Source: Agrobacterium cucumeris
GTDB taxonomy: Bacteria > Pseudomonadota > Alphaproteobacteria > Rhizobiales > Rhizobiaceae
Reading direction: 5' to 3'
NCBI RefSeq assembly: GCF_030036535.1
Contig: NZ_CP080387.1
Span: 496,001 to 560,000 of the forward strand
DNA: 64,000 bases
Shown here: piece after piece, positions 47,015-57,200 of the stretch
Numbering within the stretch: the stretch's first letter is position 1
Layout of the letters: the number at the start of each line of letters is the position of its first letter
The notes under the pieces: model-generated
The model's input: only the letters and a program-made list of their open reading frames with translations
The model's database searches: none
What the model was told of the DNA's origin: nothing
Program-made: the position numbers and the translations under genes

Positions 47015-48085
47015 TCAGTGGGTTGCTGGCCATGAAAAATCAAATCGGCCGACGTATAGCGTGTCATGCAGACGCTGCAGATCATGTTCCCATTCGCCAA
47101 TCGCCCGACGATAGGAGGGGTTTTGCCGGCGCTTGGCGTTTCGAACAAACGCGGCGATGGTTTCCGCCAGTTTGTGTAGCCTGCGTAGCGAATTTGGCGT
47201 GCCCCAGAGTGCCATATGCGGACTCGGCAGGACAGGAGGCAGAGCAATTCTGAATACCCGATCGAGTATCGCGTATCTCATCGAAGGGGTAAGCACGCTT
47301 AGTTGGCCTACTTTGTATCCAAAGAAGGATAGAACGCCATCTTCAGGCGCATCAAACGAGTTTAAGCTTCCGTTGCCCTTTAGAGCGTCTGTGGACGGCC
47401 ATTTGAAATATTCCCCGTCGAGTGCGAGTAGTTGTTCCTCAATCCTCGCAAGCTGCTCGAGCGCCTTCTTTCTGACCTCCTCACTTGCTGTTTGATTAAG
47501 AGATAAATTCAACTGCCTTAACCAGCGTTCAGCAAAGCTCATGGCAGAGATTTTTGTACTGACCTTGGCCGTTCTTTTTGCGTCTGGGGCTGACGGGAAC
47601 TTGGAGGCAAGCGTCTCCAGCTTTGCGCCGTCCGCGTGGTCTGAATGTTCTTTTGCTAACGTCTGAAAGGGACGTGAGGGAGTGACAGGGAAGCGCTCGG
47701 AAGCGATTGCAGTAGAACTGACAACCGAGCAACTCGTCTTTGGCTTCCCCCGGATAGAAACATCGATGAACAGATACTCGCCGGAATACCGGATGGGATA
47801 AACGACCTTGCGGCTCGATACACCTAGTTCTCCATCTGGCATCCTAAGAAGAACGAAACCGTGCATCAGGTGACGGAACTCATCTCGATTGAAAACGAGT
47901 ATTTGCTTCGTCAGCTCAGGCAACGGCCGCAATCGTTGAGGAGCCTTGGGAGAAGGCACATTCTTTTTGTTAAGGGCTCTGCTCACCCGGATGGCCAAAG
48001 CTCTGTCCGGGGTCATTTGCAGGCCGTGTTTGCTTACCAGTGACGATGTCTTTAGACCACGCTTTCTTCGTTTCCGTTGAGACAC
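47015..48085 (-). CDS. Unrecognised protein, last gene of the composite restriction operon
   Basis: 356 residues from GTG at 48085 (GAGGGAAG upstream). The open frame to 48220 overlaps the methyltransferase end, so the shorter start is preferred. A basic N-terminus (SQRKRRKRGLKTSS) is followed by mixed alpha/beta sequence and a helical C-terminus (RRLHKLAETIAAFVRNAKRR and EWEHDLQRLHDTLY). I see no catalytic motif. 17 bp after the methyltransferase stop, so cotranscribed. Codon use appears more AT-rich than the methyltransferase. Possibly a partner of the restriction proteins. Confidence 0.7.
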   Translation of the reverse strand: MSQRKRRKRGLKTSSLVSKHGLQMTPDRALAIRVSRALNKKNVPSPKAPQRLRPLPELTKQILVFNRDEFRHLMHGFVLLRMPDGELGVSSRKVVYPIRYSGEYLFIDVSIRGKPKTSCSVVSSTAIASERFPVTPSRPFQTLAKEHSDHADGAKLETLASKFPSAPDAKRTAKVSTKISAMSFAERWLRQLNLSLNQTASEEVRKKALEQLARIEEQLLALDGEYFKWPSTDALKGNGSLNSFDAPEDGVLSFFGYKVGQLSVLTPSMRYAILDRVFRIALPPVLPSPHMALWGTPNSLRRLHKLAETIAAFVRNAKRRQNPSYRRAIGEWEHDLQRLHDTLYVGRFDFSWPATH

Positions 48086-48102
48086 AGTTCTTCCCTCATC
48101 GC

Positions 48103-51009
48103 CTACACCCCAAACACCTTCAACACCTCGTCCCCGAAGTGGTTGATCACCTTCACCGCGATCCTCCCCGTGCTCGGCCGAGCGAACGGCCGCGACGTGT
48201 CCGCATAAAGCGTCCCCCACGCATCCGGGTCGATCTCCGCCTTCAGCACGGTCTTCAGCGACTTGTAGGGATCGTTCGCGCCGAGGAAATAGGCGTGGCG
48301 GACGAAGAAGCTCTCCTCGTCGTAATCGGTGTCGATGAACCAGGCGGCGATGCCCTTGACGTCGTCGGAGCGGATTTCGCCGGTGGAGGGGTCGAAGACA
48401 TCGACGCCGTGGACCTTCACCCTGATCTCGCCGCTGGGCGCATCGAGGATTTCGACGTCCGGCTCACCGAAGACGACGAAGAGGTTGCCCTTTCCGGTGT
48501 TCTTCAGGTCCTCGGCCATGTGCAGGTCGGGGTTCATGCGTGCCTTCAGGATGGCGAGTGGGCCGAGCCGGTTGAGGTCGGTCGCTTGCGCATCGAAATT
48601 GAAGGCGCAGGCGATCAGCACGTCGAAGCGGGCGTCGGAGGCTTCCCGAGCTGCAGCGGTGATCTGACTGCGGGTCAGCGTGCCGAATTCAGGTCCAACA
48701 AGGATCGCCGCGCGCTTCTCCGCCGCGCCGCCATCGGTATAGCGGCCCTCGGCGGCGATATAGTTGCCCGGCCAGGGCTCGATGGAATTGAAGTGGATCG
48801 TATCGGCCTTTGCCTGCTGGTGGACGCCGGCGCTGCGAAGATGCGCTAGCACCATCTCGCCGAAATCGGCCTCCGGCATATTAGCGGGGGCGGACGCGCG
48901 GGACGTGATTGCACCGGCTGCGGCCAGTTCCGCGCCCAGCGTGTCCTCGCGCGCGGCGACGACGCGATGCGGCGACAGGCTCTCGACGGTGAAAGGCCCG
49001 GCGACGCGCACCTTGCTCTTGTCCTCATAGGGGCGGTCGTAGAGCAGTTCGACATCGGCGGCGCGGGCGATCGAGCCGTCGATCTCCTGCTGCCTGCTGA
49101 TGCGGCCCTCCCACCAGGCGGCATGCAGCTTGCGCACCGCGTCGGTCACCAGATGCACCTTGGCCTGCCCGTCCTTGCTGTCAAGCCAGGCGTCGAGATC
49201 GCGGGGGATTTCCCATTCCTCGAAGGCGGTGGACAGCGCCTCGTTGAGCCGCCGCCGCAGCGGCTCCAGCACGTCCTGCCACTTTTCCCAGATCACGTCG
49301 ATCTCGGCATTGTTGGCGATGCTTTTTAGCGTCACACGAGCTGCACGATCATAGATGAAGCCCTGCCGGATATCGCCCGTGACTGGGGTATCGGCTAGAA
49401 TCTTTCCGGAGACGTCCTGCTCCTTGGCGCGACCCTCGCGGCTGTCAGCCAAAAGGTAGTAGGGGAAGCGCGCGCTCATCAGCCGCGTGCGGGCAAGAGC
49501 CAGCGCCACACGTGATGTATCAACGGTGATCCAGCGTCGGCCCCACTGTTCGGCGACATAGGCTGTCGTGCCCGAGCCGCAGGTAGGATCAAAGACCAGA
49601 TCGCCTGGATCACTGGTCATCAGAATGCATCGCTGCAAAACAGACGGGCTGGTTTGGACTACGTATGTTTTGTCTGGGCTGCCCGCCGTGTCAGTCCAGA
49701 TGTTTGACACGGGATAGGCGCGAAAATCATCGATGTAGCGCACATAACGTAGAGTGCGCCCCGCCTTCTTGATCCTGCTTGCCTTTAGAAGCTTTTCAAA
49801 GCCAGCTTGTCCTGTCTTCCAGTATCCTCCGCTCGGGCCAAAGGTTGTTCCTTCAAATTTAACCGGAAATGAACCAGGCGGCCTATTTGAAGTTAGGCTC
49901 GTGAGCTGAAAGGCGCGACCATCCTCGTCCATTTGATCGTATCGAGCGCCCGAACCGTGACCAACACCAAGTTCCTTTGTAAAATAGGGTCTGCGGAATT
50001 TGATCTTGCTGATGTCTCGGCAGTACCAAATCAGATAGTCCTGAACAGCGGGTAGGAGGTCGCTTGTTTGGCCGCCAGTCTTTTGGAAGGTGATCTCGCT
50101 GACAAAATTCTCCTCGCCAAATACCTCATCCATCAGAGCCCGCACTCGATGCACGTTCTCGTCGCCGATCTGCACGAAGATCGAGCCGCTTTCGGCGAGC
50201 AGTTCCCGCGCCACCATCAGCCGGTCGCGAAGATAGGTGAGGTAAGAGTGGATGCCATCCTTCCAGGTGTCGCGGAAGGCCTTCACCTGTTCTGGCTCTC
50301 TGGAGACATCCTCCTTCTTGCCGTCCTTCACGTCCCGGCTCATGGTCGAGACCTGCCAGTTCGAGTTGAACTTGATGCCATAGGGCGGATCAAAGAAGAT
50401 GCTCTGCACCTTGCCGCGCATCTCCTCCCGCTCGGCAAGGCTCGCCATCACCTGCAGCGAGTCGCCGAGGATCATGCGGTTTTGCCAATGCTTGGTGTGT
50501 TGGTAGAATTCCGCCCGAGCCTCCGGATCGGCAATGCCGTTGAAATCGGCAAACAGGTCCGGCGCGTCCGACTTCTCCTCGCGGGCCTTGTTCGTCCGAC
50601 GCTTCAAATCGTCGATGATCGCCTTGGGATGCACCTTTTCCTGGATGTAAAGCGGCGGCGCATTGACCACGAGATCGGACCAGTCCTGACGGTCCTTGCC
50701 GCGCCAGACAAGTTGGGCGTCGCCGATCTCGATCTCGCCTGTCTCGGCCAGCTTTCTCATCTGCGCCTGCGTGATCCTGATCTTCGCGCCGTTCCAGATG
50801 ACCTGGGGGTCGCGGTCCATGTCCCGATCCCGCTCCTCGCCATGCGCCAGCGGCCGATCGCGTGGGATGCGCATCTCGCGAGAACTCTCGCCCAGCATTT
50901 CCATCTGCTGCTCATAGAGCGACGCCATCTCGGCCGTCGGGTTGTTCAGCCGCACCGCCTTGTCGTGTGTGAGGGTGGAGACATCTTTTTCGCGCGGGGT
51001 CTTGGCCAT
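48103..51009 (-). CDS. Adenine-type DNA methyltransferase (type III Mod-like)
   Basis: 968 residues. FFDPPYG with DPPY at 207-210 (motif IV) precedes FDPTCGSGTT near 474 (motif I), the beta-class order of type III Mod enzymes. The target recognition domain between them (about 250-470) is visibly more AT-rich and has different codon use. The long C-terminal half (about 500-968) is typical of Mod-like proteins paired with BPTD_3080-type Res subunits. It would methylate an adenine in a short sequence and protect the host DNA. The ribosome site is weak. Lies 32 bp after the repeat protein. Confidence 0.9.
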   Translation of the reverse strand: MAKTPREKDVSTLTHDKAVRLNNPTAEMASLYEQQMEMLGESSREMRIPRDRPLAHGEERDRDMDRDPQVIWNGAKIRITQAQMRKLAETGEIEIGDAQLVWRGKDRQDWSDLVVNAPPLYIQEKVHPKAIIDDLKRRTNKAREEKSDAPDLFADFNGIADPEARAEFYQHTKHWQNRMILGDSLQVMASLAEREEMRGKVQSIFFDPPYGIKFNSNWQVSTMSRDVKDGKKEDVSREPEQVKAFRDTWKDGIHSYLTYLRDRLMVARELLAESGSIFVQIGDENVHRVRALMDEVFGEENFVSEITFQKTGGQTSDLLPAVQDYLIWYCRDISKIKFRRPYFTKELGVGHGSGARYDQMDEDGRAFQLTSLTSNRPPGSFPVKFEGTTFGPSGGYWKTGQAGFEKLLKASRIKKAGRTLRYVRYIDDFRAYPVSNIWTDTAGSPDKTYVVQTSPSVLQRCILMTSDPGDLVFDPTCGSGTTAYVAEQWGRRWITVDTSRVALALARTRLMSARFPYYLLADSREGRAKEQDVSGKILADTPVTGDIRQGFIYDRAARVTLKSIANNAEIDVIWEKWQDVLEPLRRRLNEALSTAFEEWEIPRDLDAWLDSKDGQAKVHLVTDAVRKLHAAWWEGRISRQQEIDGSIARAADVELLYDRPYEDKSKVRVAGPFTVESLSPHRVVAAREDTLGAELAAAGAITSRASAPANMPEADFGEMVLAHLRSAGVHQQAKADTIHFNSIEPWPGNYIAAEGRYTDGGAAEKRAAILVGPEFGTLTRSQITAAAREASDARFDVLIACAFNFDAQATDLNRLGPLAILKARMNPDLHMAEDLKNTGKGNLFVVFGEPDVEILDAPSGEIRVKVHGVDVFDPSTGEIRSDDVKGIAAWFIDTDYDEESFFVRHAYFLGANDPYKSLKTVLKAEIDPDAWGTLYADTSRPFARPSTGRIAVKVINHFGDEVLKVFGV

Positions 51010-51041
51010 GTGGACGATGTTCTTTCAGAGAAATTTCTTGA

Positions 51042-51362
51042 TCAGGAATGATGGACGGCGACGATCTCGGCGTCATACTCTCGTTCAATACCCTTGATGG
51101 TGAAATCGGAGACTTTTCCCCGGATCGTACCGGTACCGGGTGTCGATCCATTTCTTACAACACCATCTTTGACGTTCCCCAAAGGGCTTCCTGCGCCAAG
51201 CGTCGAGCCACTTCGAATGACGGCATCCTTGACATTGCCAAGCGCGGTTCCCGCGCCGGGCGTGGAGCCATTCCGGATCACACCATTCTTCAGATTGCCT
51301 AGCGCCTTGCCAGAACCGATGGTGTTTCCGTCGCGGATCACACCGTCCTTGAAGTTTGCCAT
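51042..51362 (-). CDS. Small protein of four 20-residue tandem repeats
   Basis: 106 residues. Residues 4-83 are four units of exactly 20, each shaped (F/L/V)KDGVIRNGSTPGAGTALGN: at 4, 24, 44 and 64, then a KVSDFTIKG cap and a charged tail. Regular V-I-R/G-S-T/G pattern suggests a beta-helix or beta-solenoid. I recall similar small proteins in restriction loci, but cannot verify it. Between a nuclease and the methyltransferase in one operon; the role is unknown. A scaffold or sequence-mimicking partner is a guess. Confidence 0.75.
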   Translation of the reverse strand: MANFKDGVIRDGNTIGSGKALGNLKNGVIRNGSTPGAGTALGNVKDAVIRSGSTLGAGSPLGNVKDGVVRNGSTPGTGTIRGKVSDFTIKGIEREYDAEIVAVHHS

Positions 51363-51411
51363 TTTCAGTTCCCGGTCATTGTTGCGATTGATCGTGGTTG
51401 CTCGAGCTGTT

Positions 51412-52380
51412 TCATGTCGGAATCTGGCTCACCGTCGAGGCGGAGAAGAGGCTCGAGTAGCGCGATGTCATGTATGCAGCCCATTCCGCGCCACCTGCAC
51501 TTTGCAGGATCGGCTTGAAGGCTGACGAAATATCGAGGCTTGTGAACCGGTCGGGGGACTGCAGCAGTTTCGGCCAGACCGATGCGAAATCCGATCCGTA
51601 CTCCCGAAGTCTGGGAGCGGTTACCGCTTTCAAAGCCGAATTGCCGGCGGGCGAGAGATGCAGCACTCGCACGATGTCCGCGCCATATTCTCGGGCCTTC
51701 TCCATCTGGAATGCCAACATCTGCTGACGGAGAAGCTGGTAGAACGGCTCCCAGAAAAAATCCTCCAATGCCAAGCCAAGGTCAGCACGGATTGGTCCCT
51801 CTGGGTAAAAGGCGAGTTTTTCGTAGCGCTTCAGACGCGTAGCATTTCCGTTCGCGCTGATCGGAGCACCGTAGCACTCGGTGTACTTCCACTCGATCAA
51901 CAGCGTTTCCAGTTTGCCATCTCGCTCGAACATCAACACCGCGTCAGCGGATGTCGCGTTCGCGCCACGCGAGCGAGAACCATTTTTACCTGACTCGTTC
52001 AGATAGTCTCCGCCGATCCACTCAAATCCGACAAACCACTCACCATCCGGACCTTCTTCGATCGGCCGCATGGTCGGCTTTTCACCCCCAAGTGCCGCCT
52101 GAACTAGACGCGCAAGCATTTCTGGCTTTCGAGCCAGAGGTGCCAGAAAATTCAGACAGCAAACCTGCGATGACAGACCATGATTGCTGTGCGTGTGCCA
52201 CTGGATGCCTTTGTGTGTGAAATACGCGGGGACGACGCTCCTGATCGACGGAGCGAGATTCCGCTCAAAGCTCACCGGATCGAGGCGATAGGCTGAACCA
52301 CGGTATCCTCCGTGCCCGGGCTCGGAGTCGGCGAAGAACTTGGATTGACTTTCCCGCTGGACCCTTATGAACGTATTCAT
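51412..52380 (-). CDS. PD-(D/E)XK nuclease-like protein (PGN_0703 type)
   Basis: 322 residues. H-rich block WHTHSNHGLSSQVCCLNFLAPLAR (62-84) and the nuclease core SADAVLMFERDG then TLLIEWKYTE give D146 and E163-x-K165, the PD-(D/E)XK layout with an EWK variant. The SSQ..C.NFL block is, from memory, that of the PGN_0703 restriction endonuclease family. Probably cuts DNA. Starts 3 bp after the DUF262 gene stop; one operon. Confidence 0.75.
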   Translation of the reverse strand: MNTFIRVQRESQSKFFADSEPGHGGYRGSAYRLDPVSFERNLAPSIRSVVPAYFTHKGIQWHTHSNHGLSSQVCCLNFLAPLARKPEMLARLVQAALGGEKPTMRPIEEGPDGEWFVGFEWIGGDYLNESGKNGSRSRGANATSADAVLMFERDGKLETLLIEWKYTECYGAPISANGNATRLKRYEKLAFYPEGPIRADLGLALEDFFWEPFYQLLRQQMLAFQMEKAREYGADIVRVLHLSPAGNSALKAVTAPRLREYGSDFASVWPKLLQSPDRFTSLDISSAFKPILQSAGGAEWAAYMTSRYSSLFSASTVSQIPT

Positions 52381-52383
52381 CTG

Positions 52384-54294
52384 CTACTCCGCCGCGATTG
52401 TCAGCTGCGCTTCGGCCTCATCGCCCTCGCTCTCGGCGTCGATCCCTTCTTCCGGCTGATTGCCGCGATAAGCCTGTTTGCCTGTTGCCTTCTCGATCAG
52501 CGCGAGAAGCTGTTTCTGCCGCTCGGCCATGAATTCGATGAACCTGTCTGCCCGTAACAAAGACGGATCGACAAGGTGTGAAGACAAATAAGTGTCGAGC
52601 TCCGCAGCCTCGATCGGTGGGGTGGCACTGGTGCCCTTCTCCAGGGTAGCCAGATAGTCCGAAGGGGCAACGCCGCCAATAATGCGATTGGTGCGATAGG
52701 TCAGCGGTGTCTTGTTGATGATGGAGTCGTAAACTTCCGGTTTGATCTTGTTGTCCTCACACCACTTCTTCGGAAAGATATGGTGGATGTCGACGCTCTC
52801 GCCGAAAAAGACGATATGGTCAAATTTCAGACCGGATCGGAAATCGAGAGCGCCTTCCTTCATCAGCAGGGCGTTCATGCCCTTGTAGGCCGCCGAGAGG
52901 CGCATGCGCATGGTTTTCAGGCGATCGGACCGGAACGTTGTGTCGCTGACAGTTGAAGGCATTGCGCCGCCCTGCAGCCACACAGGTACCTCCATGAAGT
53001 CCTTCGCTATCCGGGTATCGACGGCCGAGCCATAGAGTTCGCCGAAGACGCCGTTCCAATACCACTGCTGAAGCTGCTGTTTCAGCGTGGCGTGGTGAAG
53101 AGCTCCCTCGTTTTCTGCGAGGATCGCGGCCAGCGGCACTATCTGCGACTGATAAGGCAGGTCCTCGACCTTATAGATGTTCAGTTCGAACAGAAACTTG
53201 GCAGCCCGCTCGAAACCCTGTTCGGCCTTGTCGCAATAGGCGGTGTACGCACTTAGCGGTAGATTGAGGAGGGCTTGTCGATTGCCCGTCACCTGGGGCA
53301 GGTCCTTGCCCTGCTTTCCCTCAGATTCGGCGGCACGTCGTTTGTCGCGTGTATGGAAGAGCGAAATCACCTGTAGGAGATCGGTGTTTGTCACGTTGGC
53401 GAGGATGCCCGTGTCCCGCCCAGCCGGCCGTAGAGTCTCTGCAAGCCTTTGGTGGCGGCCCTTTTGCCCGTCGGCCCCATACCAGTCCTTGCGTAGCTCA
53501 AAACCATCCGCTGCATACATGGCTGTTACCAACTCGAAGGCGTCGAGCGGCTTGCCGCCGGTATTGACCTTCTCGAAGACGGTGCAAACAGCTTCTTTGG
53601 TCGTGGCCTTGTCCAGGGTGATAACCGGCACCTGGTACGATTTGAAATTATCGAGGACATCCTTCTTGAAGGCTTTCCATTTCTCCTTTGCGGATTTGCC
53701 CTCGTCACCCTGCCAATGGTCGTTGAACCCGTCCTGCCAGTCGTCCCAATCGAATACTTCAGTCAGCGGGAACATCATCGACGCATATTCGTGTTCCCGC
53801 GACGAGAGGTCGAGCTTGATCTCCCGGCCGAAATCAGTCCGAACAATCCTATCTTCAGGCACGCCTACGATGGCTTCCTCTCGATTGGCCTCTGCATCGA
53901 GCGCCATTTCGATATAGATGTAGAACCACCGCTTCACTCGCTTGTTCTTCGGTGTGACGGTCTCGACCACCTTGTTACGAAGGGTGACCTGGTACAACGA
54001 CGTCATCCGCTGCTGGCCATCGAGAAGGAGAGAAGAAGGCGAAACATGCTTTGCTGAATCCGGCGCGCCCTCAACGGGGCGAGGTTTGAAGTTGACCTCG
54101 CCGCCGGTCTCCAACGTCATTAGTGCGCCCACCGGGAACGCGCGCGAGACGGAAGCAATCAGGCTTTTAATGCGATCTTCGTCCCATACCCAACTGCGTT
54201 GAAAGTCAGGAAGTTGGAGATTGCCTTTTTGGCAGTTGCTGAGCAATTCGTGCAGCGAAAATGGATTCGTCTTAAACGTTGCGCCAGTCATCAT
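52384..54294 (-). CDS. DUF262 plus HNH (DUF1524-like) protein, GmrSD-type
   Basis: 636 residues. DUF262 at the N-terminus with QLPDFQRSWVWDEDRI (27-42) and the DGQQR motif (92-96, nucleotide binding/hydrolysis). The C-terminal region has SVDIHHIFPKKWCEDN (about 500) and NKTPLTYRTNRI, the H-H..N pattern of DUF1524 nucleases. GmrSD, a type IV enzyme that cuts glucosylated hydroxymethylcytosine DNA, has this DUF262/DUF1524 pair. Starts four bases inside the Res stop (ATGA). Its presence inside a Res-Mod operon is unusual. Confidence 0.88.
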   Translation of the reverse strand: MMTGATFKTNPFSLHELLSNCQKGNLQLPDFQRSWVWDEDRIKSLIASVSRAFPVGALMTLETGGEVNFKPRPVEGAPDSAKHVSPSSLLLDGQQRMTSLYQVTLRNKVVETVTPKNKRVKRWFYIYIEMALDAEANREEAIVGVPEDRIVRTDFGREIKLDLSSREHEYASMMFPLTEVFDWDDWQDGFNDHWQGDEGKSAKEKWKAFKKDVLDNFKSYQVPVITLDKATTKEAVCTVFEKVNTGGKPLDAFELVTAMYAADGFELRKDWYGADGQKGRHQRLAETLRPAGRDTGILANVTNTDLLQVISLFHTRDKRRAAESEGKQGKDLPQVTGNRQALLNLPLSAYTAYCDKAEQGFERAAKFLFELNIYKVEDLPYQSQIVPLAAILAENEGALHHATLKQQLQQWYWNGVFGELYGSAVDTRIAKDFMEVPVWLQGGAMPSTVSDTTFRSDRLKTMRMRLSAAYKGMNALLMKEGALDFRSGLKFDHIVFFGESVDIHHIFPKKWCEDNKIKPEVYDSIINKTPLTYRTNRIIGGVAPSDYLATLEKGTSATPPIEAAELDTYLSSHLVDPSLLRADRFIEFMAERQKQLLALIEKATGKQAYRGNQPEEGIDAESEGDEAEAQLTIAAE

Positions 54295-57200
54295 GCCTCC
54301 TCGGGGATTCTCGCGCTAAAGTTAGCTACTAACTTGCTGTAGTCTTCTTCCATCGCAAAAGCATTGCGGAATTCGGCAAAGGCCCAGCGGCCATAGACCT
54401 TTAGGTTGTTGACGCCGGGGACCCAGAAGTTCGTCATTGTCTCAGCCTTGATCTGCTCATCGAGACCGCGGAAGCCCTTAACCTCGACGATCAGGTTCAA
54501 CGGGTCATCCGGTCCGTGACCGTCATCAACCTGTATGATGAAGTCCGGCAGGTAGCGGCGCGGCACGCTGCCTGAGCGATAGGGTACTTCGAAACCAAGT
54601 GCCTGGTTCTTCACGTAGGAGATCGTAGCTGGGTGCGCTTCCACGACGCGGGCAAATTCCGCCTCCCAATCGCTATCGCAGACGACGTAGTTCACGTGGG
54701 AAAGCCGGGTTTCCCAGAGCGTCTGCTTGGTCGTGATGAAGGACACGTGGTCGGTGTAGCCGTGCGGATTGTACGGATCGAGCATGGCCTTCACGACACT
54801 CTCCCCATCTTCACCGGCGCTGCGGACTATGGCTTGGTAGATGAGTTCGGATGCTTTCTCCGCCAACTCGGCATAGGTCAGCATGCCCGCCCTGGTGCCA
54901 CCAGTGAGCTTCAGGCAAGTGGCAATCCAGCGTCGCGTAATGGGCTGGAGCTGGTTATAGAGGTAATAGGGAACGTCTTGATCCGGCTCACGGAAATACA
55001 TCTCGATGAGCTTCTTGGTGAGATGCGTCGCGACGGTGTTCGGCCGCATGTCATCGAGCGCATCCGGAGAAATGTCATGGCCTTCGCCGACCAGCCCTTC
55101 GAGACGGACCGTACAGGGGCCGACCAATTCTGGCGTCAGGTCGAGGATTGAGTCCGCCGAGAAATTGGCCGAAAAGCTCTCAGAGGGGAGCTCGGCGCGA
55201 TAGCCGGCAACGCGCGGAAAGCGGATGGAAAGGTCGTTGCGCTCCTTGAGCGAATGGACACGTGTCGTTGGCTTCGGCGGCGTGCGCGTCACTTCCTGTG
55301 GCTCGGTGGCAAAGTCGAAGGGAATGCCGAGGATGTCGGCGTATTCGGTATTGAACAATCCGTTGTCATTCAGCTCGTAGGACTGGCGGCGCAGGCCTCG
55401 ACCAATCACCTGCTCGCAGAGGAGCTGCGTTCCGAATGCGCGGACGCCAAGTATGTGGGTGACCGTGTTGGCATCCCAGCCTTCCGTCAGCATCGACACG
55501 GAGACAACGCACCGCACCTGTTCGCCGAGACGGCCCTTCTGCCCGACGGTGTTCATCACTTCACGCAATAGCTCCGAGTCCGAGAGCTTGTCGGCCGCCG
55601 CGGCACCCTCGCGCTCCTTGATTTCCCTACGGAACTGCTCGATTTCTGCCTCGGCCATGTCGCGGAACTTGGCATCCAGCGCCTCTCCGGACTCAAGCTG
55701 TTGCGAGTCGATCAGCAGCGTGTTCATGCGCGGCAGCCGATTGCCATTGCGGTCATCGTAGTTCCGGAACAGCTCCAGATGCCCGTAGTGCTTTGTCTGG
55801 CGCTCACCTTCAACTTCCCGTTCCCAGCCCGAAATCCATTCGAAAATGAGCTTCGAACTGGCAGTGTTGTTGCAGACGACGATGAACACCGGGGGGACGC
55901 CAATGCCGGCCTTTTGCCAGGCATCGTATTCCTTCTCGTAATGGGAGTAGAGCGAGTAGAGCGCGGTCTGCAGTTCGGCAGGTATACTCAACGGATCAAG
56001 ATCGCCGGATTTGCCCGCCCCCTTCTTCGGCATCTTCTTGCCGATGTGATCCCATAGATTGCGAAATACCGGAGTGGCGGCATTGACGGCATTGTCCGAT
56101 ACCGGAACGCGGGGCAGCTTTACGATGCCGCACTCGATTGCATCTACGAGAGAGAAGTCGGAGACAACCCAAGGGAAGAGGGTGCCTTCCTCATAACCCG
56201 ACCCGCGCAAGAAGAACGGTGTCGCCGAGAGATCATAGACCGCGCGAACGCCGACTTTCCGCTTCAAAGCCTCGATGCCGGAAATCCAAAGCCGTGCAGC
56301 CTCATTGTTTTCCTTGGCCTCGTCCTTTTCCTCCCCCTTCAGTTCATCTTCCTCGTGGCTTCCCGGACGTTCGCGATAGCAATGGTGTGCCTCGTCGTTG
56401 ATCACCACGACGTTCTTCATCTGCAGGAGATCGCCGCAGGCCCGCTGAAGCATCTGTCCCTCGGTTTCGAGTTCCTCGATTGCTTCGCCTTTCCAGCCCT
56501 TCATCAGACGGAGACCCACTGCGTTCAGCTCGTGAGCCTTGCGCCGCTGAAAAACATGATAGTTGACGATTTCGATCTTCGCCTTGTTCAAGTCGGGCAT
56601 CATGTCCTGTGGAACAAGTTCCCGAGAACGATAGTAGCTATTGCCGTCAGAAGGCTTCAGTACGCGCAGTCGGTCCTTGATGGTGATACCGGGCGCAACG
56701 ATAAGGAAACCTCTCGAGAACAAACTGGAGTTCGGCTGCCGAGCGGCATTGATCGCCTGCCAGGCAATGAGCATGGCCATGACAGTTGTCTTGCCGGCGC
56801 CGGTGGCCAACTTCAGCGCAAGGCGAAAGATTTCTGGGTTAGCATCTCGGTTTGCTTCTTCGAGATGGCGGAAGATGTGAGCGTACTGCTTGTTTTTGCG
56901 TGCCACCTCCGCAAGCCAGATCGCCGTTTCTACGGCCTCCACCTGGCAATAAAAGGGGCGGGGGCCGGAGAAGTTGTCACTTCGCCAATATTGGAGCAAT
57001 CGCTGGGTAACGGGCGTGACACCCCAGTCGTTTGGATTGGGAATTGAACGCCATGACGCGATGTGGCCGCGAATTTCATTGATGATCGGCGTGGGGTTGT
57101 AGTGGCTGCTACCGTCCTTGGTCTGGTCGAGATCAAGCGTAGCCTGCTTTTTGGCGTCTGCTTTGATCTTGCGGCTCTTCGGAACGGGGGTCACGTATTT

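Noticed and set aside
48086..48220. Longer start for the last gene of the restriction operon
   Set aside because: It would lie inside the methyltransferase C-terminus; the GTG at 48085 has a good ribosome site.
50068..51051. 327-codon plus-strand frame inside the methyltransferase
   Set aside because: Antisense shadow; the minus-strand protein carries intact methylase motifs.
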